From the NCBI GenBank assembly GCA_030425685.1, contig JAUIAD010000018.1:1-64000 (forward strand): a stretch of DNA of 64,000 bases. The letters run 5' to 3'. This DNA comes from Gammaproteobacteria bacterium (GTDB lineage Bacteria; Pseudomonadota; Gammaproteobacteria; Coxiellales; Coxiellaceae). The notes under the pieces are model-generated. The model was not told the DNA's origin, did not search any database, and was given only the letters and a program-made list of their open reading frames with translations. Of this stretch, positions 36,271 to 44,087 are shown in pieces (the stretch's first letter is position 1; the number at the start of each line of letters is the position of its first letter). The translations under genes and the position numbers were made by a program.

Positions 36271-36480
36271 ATGCCTTTTGGTAAAGACGATAACACTAAC
36301 TATAATTTATTATTTGATGGATTAGAAAGAGGTAATGCGACAGAAATAGTGGCGGGTTTGACCGGGGGCCAAACGGGTAGGAACATTGCTTTTTGGGATT
36401 CGGTTGTTAGAGATGATCCGCAAGAGCGTAAAGCTGCAGAGATGGATCAAGTCTGTGCTGATTGCTGTGTTATTTTATAG
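36271..36480 (+). CDS. 69-aa protein ending in a CaaX prenylation box
   Basis: A small soluble protein starting MPFGKDDNTNYNLLFDGL, preceded by a strong aaggggga at 36258-36265. Its last residues are CADCCVIL. The final four, CVIL, fit the CaaX consensus with Leu at the end, as in eukaryotic geranylgeranyltransferase-I substrates, and two more cysteines just before it could be palmitoylated. Bacteria do not prenylate CaaX proteins, but Legionella effectors such as AnkB use host prenylation for membrane anchoring. I infer a translocated, host-lipidated effector. A hairpin terminator follows, so it is probably monocistronic. No other domain is recognised. Confidence 0.75.
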   Translation: MPFGKDDNTNYNLLFDGLERGNATEIVAGLTGGQTGRNIAFWDSVVRDDPQERKAAEMDQVCADCCVIL

Positions 36481-36492
36481 ATAATATTTTGT

Positions 36493-36540
36493 ACCGCAGT
36501 GGGTGCGACGTGTCTTGCCCACTATTGCGGATAGGTTTTT
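36493..36540 (+). terminator. Rho-independent terminator after the CaaX gene
   Basis: The arms ccgca-gtgggt (36493-36503) and gcccac-tat-tgcgg (36517-36530) pair with a small bulge and are followed by ataggttttt (T-run 36536-36540). Confidence 0.65.
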
Positions 36541-36582
36541 GTAATTTATTTTAGTTGAGTTGTTTTTAATACGAGGTAAAAA

Positions 36583-37689
36583 ATGAGAGGAAGTGAAAGT
36601 AAAGCTATTGTTGATTTTGACATGGCGGATGCGAAGGGTGAGTTTGCAATAAAATATGATATCTATGAGCAAAAATCTTTAAATATTGATGCAGGTGATG
36701 CTAAAGATGAATTGCATTTAAAAAGTGAGATGGAGAGTTATCGGGAGGCAATAAAATTGGCTGCAAAAAAAGGTGATGCAGCTGGTGTGTTGCGTGTTCT
36801 TGATTTATTGTCACACTCTCAATCAAAAATTTCTAATCCTTGTGTGGCAGGCGGCTTACTTATCGATGTGTTATTGTCATTTTATAATGAGAATGATGAT
36901 ATTGGTAGCAATACGTTATTGTCTTGTAAAGATGTTGAGATTTATATTTATGGGTTTTTATTTGTTTTTACACAGAAGCAAGAAAGCCCTTTGTCTAATA
37001 GGGTTACCTACGCAACTGCCGTGAGAAATCTATGTCGTTATGGTCTTAATATAGAAAGTATTTTTAAAGGTGCAAAGTTAATTGAAACTCTGCAAGATTA
37101 TCCGCAAACAACTGCCGCACGTCAGCTTAAAGCGCAAATACTTTGGGATCAGCTTGAGTCTAACAAATGGTTTTACCAATCTAGTATGCCGCCACAAACT
37201 CTTACGCCTGAGGAGGTTGAATATTTTTCTAATGAAGATCATCAAAGTAAACTGGCTTTTTTAGGCAGGGCGTTGCTGTATGGTTATATTTCGCCTAAAG
37301 ATGAGGCTTCACAGATATCCTTTTTATCTTGTTTTGCAAGCAATATGATTGATATGGTGGTAGAGTTTTTTGCACAAGATGCGCTTAGGGAGATATCCAT
37401 TGTTAATAGTGAAGGGAAAGTAGAGTCTGCTATACCCCTCATAATTCAACAGCACGTGGTTGATATTGCCAGGAGAATGGCGATTATGATTGAAGCTGGG
37501 GCTGGGCATGAAGAAGCTTATAATGAAGGTTTAAAACAGCTTGAGGAAGTTGTTAGGGAAGTTAAAGTGAGCGAGAATGCTGATATGCTCGATTTTACCA
37601 ATGTTCGCTTTTTTAGTATGCATGTTAGCGATGCACAAAGCGAGGCTATTTTGGGTGGGGGGCTAAGTTTAAAGTGTGCTCATGATTAG
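36583..37689 (+). CDS. Orphan helical protein, effector candidate
   Basis: A 368-aa soluble protein with gaggt upstream of its ATG. Family unrecognised. An early segment, YREAIKLAAKKGDAAGVLRV, resembles a single ankyrin helix pair. The remainder is predicted mostly helical (for example VDIARRMAIMIEAGAGHEEA and YNEGLKQLEEVVREV). No signal peptide or membrane segment is present. It follows the CaaX gene in the same direction but beyond a terminator. The composition and neighbourhood suggest a host-directed protein; this is inference. Confidence 0.65.
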   Translation: MRGSESKAIVDFDMADAKGEFAIKYDIYEQKSLNIDAGDAKDELHLKSEMESYREAIKLAAKKGDAAGVLRVLDLLSHSQSKISNPCVAGGLLIDVLLSFYNENDDIGSNTLLSCKDVEIYIYGFLFVFTQKQESPLSNRVTYATAVRNLCRYGLNIESIFKGAKLIETLQDYPQTTAARQLKAQILWDQLESNKWFYQSSMPPQTLTPEEVEYFSNEDHQSKLAFLGRALLYGYISPKDEASQISFLSCFASNMIDMVVEFFAQDALREISIVNSEGKVESAIPLIIQQHVVDIARRMAIMIEAGAGHEEAYNEGLKQLEEVVREVKVSENADMLDFTNVRFFSMHVSDAQSEAILGGGLSLKCAHD

Positions 37690-37861
37690 TGTTATGTTTG
37701 ACGGAACTATAGAGGGGTTTTTATTGCTGTGCTGCGGCGCCGTTTTTACGCAGCGACGCAATGGGGTGTAATGGCGCAGCGATTTTCACATTTATCGACG
37801 TGTTGTTGCGTCTGGCCGCATTAAAATTGTTCTTATCGAGATATCATGTTAAATTTAACGC

Positions 37862-38413
37862 ATGATAAGGAAATCCATTTCATTTCGTAATATTTGCTTG
37901 CCGTTGGCCAGTATCAATTTCTTTCTTTCTGATGTTGCTGGAGGTTTAGGCCCCTTTCTGGCTATTTATTTGGTGGTTGCACAACACTGGAAGCCAGGGA
38001 AAATTGGTCTTATTCTTACAATAGGCGGTGTGGTGACTATTCTTTTACAAACACCAGCCGGGGCGATTGTTGATGTTACTCGTTTTAAAAAATCATTGCT
38101 GTTAATTTCTACAGTTATTGTTGTTTTTAGTGCATTTCTTATTAATGTTAATGCTGGTTTTTTAAGTGTTACCGCCTCGCGGGTGCTTTTAGGCGCAGCG
38201 TTTAGTAATTTAATTGCAGGTTATATAGTTGAGTGGTCAAGTTATAATATTGCTTTTATTGCTTTTATTGCTTTTATTGCTTTTATTGCTTTTATTGCTT
38301 TTATTGTTTTGGCGAGTGTTGCTGTTTTAGCGTTAGGGCTTTATTACTTCTTTATTCCTGAGACCATTCAATATTCTATACATGCAACCAATAAATCAGT
38401 TGATACTACCTAA
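37862..38413 (+). pseudogene. MFS transporter remnant with internal deletion and tandem repeat
   Basis: A 183-codon frame with the start of a major-facilitator transporter: LPLASINFFLSDVAGGLGPF, then WKPGKIGLILTIGGVVTILL and the loop PAGAIVDVTRFKKSLL. After SRVLLGAA it jumps to a segment typical of helices 5-6 (FSNLIAGYIVEW), then runs into an IAF repeat and ends FFIPETIQ, where a full-length protein of about 400 aa would continue. The C-terminal half is missing. I read it as a remnant after deletion. The 9-bp repeat inside it (38249-38302) may mark slippage. Its TAA is one base before the next gene's ATG at 38415. Confidence 0.7.
38249..38302 (+). repeat. 9-bp tandem repeat, six perfect copies
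   Basis: The unit attgctttt is repeated six times without change, followed by a degenerate seventh (attgttttt). In frame it encodes repeated Ile-Ala-Phe triplets. Copy changes keep the frame, so variation would alter helix length rather than switch expression. Confidence 0.95.
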
Positions 38414-38414
38414 T

Positions 38415-39656
38415 ATGTATATTTTTAACCATATATCTCTGCCTATTATAATATTGCTCTTAGTATTTATTGCTATTGCCGTTAGAAAAGTTGGCAAATA
38501 CTATCTTCCTATTTGGCTTATCATGCTTGTGGCTGCATTGATTGTTCTGGTGACAGGTAAAATTAGTATTAAGGAAGCTTACGACGCTATTAGCTTTGAA
38601 GTGCTATTTTACTTATTCGGTGTCTTTGTTGTGGGGCAGGCGTTAGAGAGTAGTCACTATCTTGAACATATGAGCTTTAAAATATTTAACCATGCCCGAT
38701 CGCTTAATGCGCTGCTTTTTATGATGGTATTTGTTTTTGCTATTGCTTCGGCTTTTTTAATGAACGACACTATCGCTATCATCGGTACACCCGTTATTTT
38801 ATTTTTGGCACGGCAACATCATTTTAATGCTAAGCCGTTTTTATTAACACTTGCTTATGCTATTACGCTGGGTAGTGTGATGAGCCCTGTTGGTAATCCG
38901 CAAAATTTGTTAATTGCTAATTCGGGCATGGTTAATCCATTTGTAAGTTTCTTTTCTTACCTTACTTTGCCGACAATAATTAACCTACTTGTTTTGTACT
39001 TATTTATCTGGCTATTTTATCGTGACAAATTAGTGCTTAAGCTGACCGCGGCTACCAGTGAAAAAACTGTTGATTCTTCGCTGGCGCGTCTTAGTCAAAT
39101 TGCTTTTGCTTTATTAATATTTTTGATTATTGTTAAAGTGATACTTGGGTTTTTGCCGACAAAAATAGCGATAAGCTTTTCTGCAATAGCTTTAATTGCT
39201 TGTGCGCCGATTTTATTGTTTAGCAATAAACGCTGGCTGCTGTTAAAAAAGCTTGATTGGCATACCATACTATTTTTTATTGGGCTGTTTATTTTTATGA
39301 AAAGTGTATGGTTAACCCATTATTTTCAAGGCTTGTTGGCTGCGTCACATGTTGTTGTTAGCCACAAAATTAGTATTTACACGATTAGTGTGTTGATGAG
39401 CCAGCTTATTTCAAATGTACCGCTGGTTGCCTTGTATCTTCCGTTGCTAAAGCAAGCTCATATTGGTCAACAGTTAGCTTTAGCAGCTGGGTCTACGGTC
39501 GCTGGGAACCTACTAATCCTTGGGGCTGCCAGCAATGTTATTATTATTCAAAATGCTGAAAAAAGAGGGCAGCGAGCCTTTAGCTTTTGGGAGTTTTTTA
39601 AAATAGGGTTGCCGCTTACAGTGGTCAATGTGTTAGTTTATTTTTTCTTAACGTGA
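38415..39656 (+). CDS. SLC13/ArsB-type anion transporter
   Basis: A 413-aa inner-membrane protein with about ten hydrophobic helices. LTLAYAITLGSVMSPVGNPQ and NLLIANSG match the conserved GNPxN substrate/cation loop of the ion-transporter superfamily (ArsB, NhaD, SLC13). SNVPLVALYLPLLKQA and AGSTVAGNLLILGAASNVII give the second inverted-repeat copy. The substrate (dicarboxylate, sulfate, Na+/H+ or arsenite) cannot be read. The ATG at 38415 follows the previous stop by one base (TAATATG), suggesting reinitiation; an in-frame ATG at 38382 is the alternative. Confidence 0.8.
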   Translation: MYIFNHISLPIIILLLVFIAIAVRKVGKYYLPIWLIMLVAALIVLVTGKISIKEAYDAISFEVLFYLFGVFVVGQALESSHYLEHMSFKIFNHARSLNALLFMMVFVFAIASAFLMNDTIAIIGTPVILFLARQHHFNAKPFLLTLAYAITLGSVMSPVGNPQNLLIANSGMVNPFVSFFSYLTLPTIINLLVLYLFIWLFYRDKLVLKLTAATSEKTVDSSLARLSQIAFALLIFLIIVKVILGFLPTKIAISFSAIALIACAPILLFSNKRWLLLKKLDWHTILFFIGLFIFMKSVWLTHYFQGLLAASHVVVSHKISIYTISVLMSQLISNVPLVALYLPLLKQAHIGQQLALAAGSTVAGNLLILGAASNVIIIQNAEKRGQRAFSFWEFFKIGLPLTVVNVLVYFFLT

Positions 39657-39673
39657 TTTTTTCTGCAGGATAA

Positions 39674-39718
39674 GTTAAGTCTTTATCGAAATTTAATAAA
39701 TTAAGTTAAAGACTTAAC
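39674..39718. terminator. 12-bp stem between convergent genes
   Basis: gttaagtcttta (39674-39685) is exactly complementary to taaagacttaac (39707-39718), with a 21-base AT-rich loop. It lies between convergent genes ending at 39656 and 39741. No clean T-run follows, so termination is likely but not certain; it could also be a protein-binding palindrome. Confidence 0.55.
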
Positions 39719-39740
39719 GCTAGTGTAAGATGAGTAAATT

Positions 39741-41030
39741 TTATAAACCAAAAATTTCCAATAGATTTGTATTTTTAAGTTTTTCTCTTACTCTCCAATC
39801 AGACCATTCTTTGATATCACGACTAAAGTCACTATCTATATTTTGGCAATAGTTATTTCGATCAAAAAACATCTCGGAGGCAAAGCTTACTTTATTGTCG
39901 TCTAATATTTTTTTAAGCTGGCTGATAGGCATATTGGCGTATGGCGCCGATGATACAATAACATCGCTATTTTTCTTATATTTCAGTGGTACGCCATCAA
40001 GACCGTAAGACAACATATACCACCAGGTTCCGGCTAAGTGACGGTGTCCAAGATCGCTATCTTTATACACGCAAGGTGATAAATCTGAGAAAACAGTCAT
40101 GTTTAACAGTTGTGTGTTGTCGGCCATAAAGGGGTTATGTCCCAATATAGATGTTCTGTAACCAACAACGACAACCCCATCTTTTTCTAATTGAGCAATA
40201 TCCTTCATGCTTTGTTGTATCATGGATTTATTTCCTAAATAGGGATTCCTTTTAGTAAAGACAGGATCCAATATGACAATCTGTTGTGGCAGAGGAACGT
40301 GGTCTTTTTTGTGGTGTTGGTCTATTAGCATAGCGCCGGCAATAGTGACTTGTGTTCCTAGTGATTCACCGACAATACGTACCTCGCCTCGGTAACCTTT
40401 AAACTGTTTGACATATTGTTGGTAAAATAATTCAGCTATATTTTTTTTCGGACCATCATTATGCATGACGCCTTTATCGTCTTTCCACGTTAAATGTTTT
40501 TTTTCACCGCTGTAATTGCGCCAGATTTTTTGTTCAGCTTTGGCAACTGCATTGATCATCGATTTGATGGATTTCTTTTTAGGAGTTTCGTCAGCAAATT
40601 GGTTCCAGTAAAAAATACCAACATTCCAAGGTTGCCGGGTATTGCCATCTCCTTTCATCCATAAGGCAGCAGTATTTTGAATATTGGGGCCTTTAAATCG
40701 CGGATCTGAAACATCAAAGTTAAAGCGCCAATGCGCTTGGACAGTGTTTGGTGACCAGCCGTGAATAAAAATAAGTGCATGCTTTTTGCGGCGGGTGAAA
40801 TTTGGGTTGCTTTTATCGGGCTTTGTCATGATGCAGCTGGCTCTTTGCTTGGCATCTGTCCCTTCAAACCAGGCTAAGCCATAGTTTAGCTTACCATAGG
40901 TTTGTGCTTGCTGTGTCGCATCCTCATGACCGCAGAAGATGGGTTTATCTTTGCCTGGCGAAGCAAAAATGGCGCTGGTAAAAATTGTCAGGAAAAAAGA
41001 AAGGCAAAGCGCAGCGTGGTATTTTTTCAT
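39741..41030 (-). CDS. Secreted alpha/beta-hydrolase (lipase-like)
   Basis: A 429-aa exported protein with signal peptide MKKYHAALCLSFFLTIFTSA, cleaved near IFAS. ALIFIHGWSP near residue 90 forms the oxyanion-hole region, and RIVGESLGTQVTIAGAMLID near residue 210 contains the GxSxG nucleophile elbow. IVILDPVFTKRNP offers the acid, and the His is probably in LGHRHLAGTWWYM. The pattern fits alpha/beta-fold lipases or esterases; the substrate is unknown. At least four cysteines (FCGHED, SCIM, SPCVYK, NYCQN) may form disulfides. It is transcribed alone. An external or vacuolar lipid-degrading role is inferred. Confidence 0.75.
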   Translation of the reverse strand: MKKYHAALCLSFFLTIFTSAIFASPGKDKPIFCGHEDATQQAQTYGKLNYGLAWFEGTDAKQRASCIMTKPDKSNPNFTRRKKHALIFIHGWSPNTVQAHWRFNFDVSDPRFKGPNIQNTAALWMKGDGNTRQPWNVGIFYWNQFADETPKKKSIKSMINAVAKAEQKIWRNYSGEKKHLTWKDDKGVMHNDGPKKNIAELFYQQYVKQFKGYRGEVRIVGESLGTQVTIAGAMLIDQHHKKDHVPLPQQIVILDPVFTKRNPYLGNKSMIQQSMKDIAQLEKDGVVVVGYRTSILGHNPFMADNTQLLNMTVFSDLSPCVYKDSDLGHRHLAGTWWYMLSYGLDGVPLKYKKNSDVIVSSAPYANMPISQLKKILDDNKVSFASEMFFDRNNYCQNIDSDFSRDIKEWSDWRVREKLKNTNLLEIFGL

Positions 41031-41265
41031 TTTCTGTAACTCCTCTCAGTGGTGACGAAATCATTATATTGAGGTTGTATAATGAGAGTTTTGTGGATTG
41101 TATTTAATCAAATCTGCGGGGGTAAGGGCGAATTATTGTCTATTTAGCGCTATTTTGCTGACTTAATGCTGACTTAATGATGCTCAAAATGATTAATAAT
41201 AGTGCTTTCTTCTAAATTGGAGTATCATCCGTAACATATTTTTTGAAAGTATGAGGTTTGTTATT

Positions 41266-41706
41266 ATGAAGAAATTGCTGGGTATATTCGCTCTGTGTGT
41301 ATCTATGTTATTGCCAATATTAAGTTTTTCGGCATCTATGTCAGGTCCATTCCCGCGTGGAAACTACTATCAGAGCTGTCATAACTGTTCATTTAATGGA
41401 CGATGGTTGAGCTGTTTTTGCAAAGATCGCAATGGTTTTGTCAACGAATCAAGTTTGCGAGTGCCTCATCGCTGCAACTTTGTTGAAAATTTAGACGGAA
41501 ATTTAACGTGCACGCATTGGCAACATCGCCGCCATTTTCCCCACCGTATCAAGTTAAACTTCAATGCGGGACCTATTTTCACCCAGCTAGAAGCCCGTCA
41601 CCGTTGCCCACGTGTCTGTGGCAATCATTGGGGGTCTTGGACAGGTAATTGGAATACCGTTGTGCCTGGCCAGATGTCTGTGTGTCAGTGTATCGTTCGC
41701 CGCTAA
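41266..41706 (+). CDS. Secreted CVNH-MVL fusion lectin
   Basis: A 146-aa exported protein; the ATG at 41266 is nine bases after gagg (41253-41256), and an in-frame ATG at 41251 overlaps that site. Signal peptide MKKLLGIFALCVSMLLPILS. Residues about 25-85 look like a cyanovirin-N homology domain (GNYYQSCHNCSF, WLSCFCKDRNG, FVENLDGNLTC). Residues 95-146 match the mannan-binding lectin MVL repeat: GPIFTQLEARHRCP, SWTGNWNTVVPGQMSVCQC. Both modules bind high-mannose glycans in characterised proteins. It may attach to host or protist glycoproteins. A terminator follows at 41719-41744. Confidence 0.8.
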   Translation: MKKLLGIFALCVSMLLPILSFSASMSGPFPRGNYYQSCHNCSFNGRWLSCFCKDRNGFVNESSLRVPHRCNFVENLDGNLTCTHWQHRRHFPHRIKLNFNAGPIFTQLEARHRCPRVCGNHWGSWTGNWNTVVPGQMSVCQCIVRR

Positions 41707-41718
41707 TAGTGCTGGATT

Positions 41719-41744
41719 TTGGGCGTAGTAATACGCCCAATTTT
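41719..41744 (+). terminator. Rho-independent terminator after the lectin gene
   Basis: ttgggcgta (41719-41727), loop gtaa, tacgcccaa (41732-41740), then tttt. Confidence 0.75.
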
Positions 41745-41751
41745 GAATGTC

Positions 41752-43029
41752 TTACTCAGCCTCTTCAATTTTATAACGCGCAATTAGTGCGCCGATTAAA
41801 TAGAGAAGTGGCATAATAAGAAAAGCTATCGTAAAGCTGCTTTCTTTATAAATCGTATGATCAGGTCCATAACGCACAGCATGGTGTGACATATGCTCGA
41901 CGATAAGTCCAATTAACGGTGGAATAATGGTTCCGCCAAGCATGACTGATGTATTATTGAGCCCCATAGCGGTAGCGCGAAGATTTTGACAAACATGTTC
42001 TGACATAATGGTAAAGGATAGTGTTTGTCCTGCGCCGATAAAGCCTAAAGCAAAATAAAGTATTGAGAAAGTGATTTTGCTGTTTGTTGGCCAGTAAATA
42101 ATAGCAAGTGTTACTATAAAACCGCCGATTGCGCAGTAATATAAGGGTTTTTTACGGTTATGTAATTTATCGGATATAAAGCCCACTAAGGGGCTGCCAA
42201 TGGCTAAACCTGCCCAAATAAAAGAGGTAATAACAGCAGCGGCATCGCGGCTTAGGCCGTGCGTTTGCAAATAATACGTTCCCCAAATAGCACCTAGTAA
42301 TGAAATGGAGGCGTAGCTGCAAAAAGCATAGTAGGCAATCCAGGGGACTTGTTGATTTTGAAAAAGGCGTTTTAAGTTATATAACGTCGGCTCTGGTTTT
42401 TTCTTAACATTAAAATGATGGAAATGTTTTGGATGATCTTTAACAAATAAGAAAATCATTGCAGTTAGTATAATGCCGACGATAACAACAAACCACATAA
42501 CCGTTCGCCAGTTGTCGTTAGTCATTTTTAATAAGGCGACCAAGGGTGCGCCGGCAAGCATGGGGCCAATGGCGCCAAGAATTTGTGTTGCTCCAGAAAA
42601 AAAGCCAAAATTTCGTTTTGGAAACCAATTTAGTGCTAAGACCAGTAAGCTAACAAATGCAAAGGATGAACCAAAGCCCATTAAAAAGCGGCTAAATAGT
42701 AAAGCGCCATAACTGCTGGAGTTACCGAAAAGATATATTCCTAGTGTGCAGATTAGCGTAGCAAGAATGAGTGGTCTTTTAACTCCCCAGCGATCGATAA
42801 TTAAGCCAACAGGTACTTGCATACAGGCATAGGCAAGGTAGTAAATTGATCCTATCATCGAAAGTTGAAAAGCTGATAGGCTAAAAGAACTCATTACTTC
42901 ATTGGCGATTGTGCCAATAAATGTTCTTGAGAAAAATTCGTAGAGAAAGAAGAGGGCGGCTATTAGCCAAATAAGAATTCCCGTGATGGTTATCTTTTTG
43001 GTTGTCGCAGGTTTTTGATAAAGCATCAT
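41752..43029 (-). CDS. MFS transporter
   Basis: A 425-aa major-facilitator protein with twelve predicted helices. VGLIIDRWGVKRPL is the helix 2-3 loop signature, FSRFLMGFGSSFAFVSLLVL and FGFFSGATQILGAIGPMLAG are the helix 4-5 region, and GSPLVGFISDKLHNRKKPL the second-half loop. It is a paralogue of the carrier at 50238-51509 (shared W-x-IW start and residue pattern), a type numerous in Legionella and Coxiella relatives and often of unknown substrate. It lies 15 bases after the asparaginase gene on the same strand, so uptake or export of an amino acid or related product is conceivable. Confidence 0.85.
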   Translation of the reverse strand: MMLYQKPATTKKITITGILIWLIAALFFLYEFFSRTFIGTIANEVMSSFSLSAFQLSMIGSIYYLAYACMQVPVGLIIDRWGVKRPLILATLICTLGIYLFGNSSSYGALLFSRFLMGFGSSFAFVSLLVLALNWFPKRNFGFFSGATQILGAIGPMLAGAPLVALLKMTNDNWRTVMWFVVIVGIILTAMIFLFVKDHPKHFHHFNVKKKPEPTLYNLKRLFQNQQVPWIAYYAFCSYASISLLGAIWGTYYLQTHGLSRDAAAVITSFIWAGLAIGSPLVGFISDKLHNRKKPLYYCAIGGFIVTLAIIYWPTNSKITFSILYFALGFIGAGQTLSFTIMSEHVCQNLRATAMGLNNTSVMLGGTIIPPLIGLIVEHMSHHAVRYGPDHTIYKESSFTIAFLIMPLLYLIGALIARYKIEEAE

Positions 43030-43044
43030 GGGCGCAGTTTCCCC

Positions 43045-44034
43045 TTAGTACTCATTAAATATTTGTTGTATGGTTTCCGTATCTTCGGTTTCTAATAACG
43101 CAAGTGCTAGTAAGATGCGTCCTTTTTGTGGGTTAAGTAAATCACTGACAATAAAATCATTTTTATCATCAAGTTCTTGTTCGCGTGTGATCATGCCACC
43201 TTTGACACGCGAGCCGCGAACAATGTGCACGCCTCTTCTTCTTGCTTCAATTAGTGCGTCCATGACTTCTTTTGATTGTCGGCCTAGCCCAACACCAGCG
43301 CTAATAATGCCAACGGTGCCATGCTCAACACAGGCGTCAACTAGAAAACGGCGAGAGCCAACATAGCCGTAAATGATTTGCGTATTAGGCAAGGAATCGA
43401 TTTTATCAATATTTAAATTGCTTTGCCAATAATGGCGAAAAGGTATGCGGAAAAAATGGGCACCTTCGTTGTGTATATAACCCATGACACCGGTTCGTGG
43501 TGACGTGAAACTATTGGTAGCATTCACATTGGTTTTAGTAACATCGCGTGCGTGATGAATTTCGTCATTGAGTGTTACTAAAACACCTTGATTGGCAGCA
43601 TCATCTGAGGTGGCGAGCACAACAGCATTGTATAAATTTCTTAGACCATCTGCGCTGATCGCATTGGCTGGGCGCATAGCGCCAGTAAAAACGATTGTTT
43701 TACTGGTTTTTAAAACCAAATTCATAAAAAAAGCTGTTTCTTCTAGCGTATCTGTTCCATGAGTTATAACAACGCCATCGATATCATCTTGTTGAAGTAG
43801 GCTTTGAGTGCGTCTTGCTAATTTAATCCAAGTTGACTCCGTCATATTTTCACTATTAATTTGTGTTATTTGCTCTGAGTGTATGTCAGCAATATTGCTA
43901 AGCTCAGGTAAATCACCTAGTAACTTCTCGATGGGAATGGCAGCGGCATCATATTCTAGTATTAAGCGAGAAGGTGCAACTGAGGCTAATGTCCCACCGG
44001 TTGCGAGAACAATAATTTTTTTCTTTTTATACAC
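43045..44034 (-). CDS. L-asparaginase
   Basis: A 329-aa enzyme hydrolysing asparagine to aspartate and ammonia. IIVLATGGTLAS carries the nucleophilic Thr12, VVITHGTDTLEETAFF the second Thr-Asp pair, and RDVTKTNVNATNSF the catalytic lysine region. IVFTGAMRPANAISADG is also conserved. Its length and motifs fit the type II (AnsB) branch, but no signal peptide is present, so it should be cytoplasmic. agga lies upstream of the ATG. It is co-directional with the MFS gene downstream and the Lon-like gene upstream, probably as a small operon. Confidence 0.92.
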   Translation of the reverse strand: MYKKKKIIVLATGGTLASVAPSRLILEYDAAAIPIEKLLGDLPELSNIADIHSEQITQINSENMTESTWIKLARRTQSLLQQDDIDGVVITHGTDTLEETAFFMNLVLKTSKTIVFTGAMRPANAISADGLRNLYNAVVLATSDDAANQGVLVTLNDEIHHARDVTKTNVNATNSFTSPRTGVMGYIHNEGAHFFRIPFRHYWQSNLNIDKIDSLPNTQIIYGYVGSRRFLVDACVEHGTVGIISAGVGLGRQSKEVMDALIEARRRGVHIVRGSRVKGGMITREQELDDKNDFIVSDLLNPQKGRILLALALLETEDTETIQQIFNEY

Positions 44035-44087
44035 TTGGATATCCTATTTGCTATATCTGTTTTCTATCTTTTATTATTAATATCATG

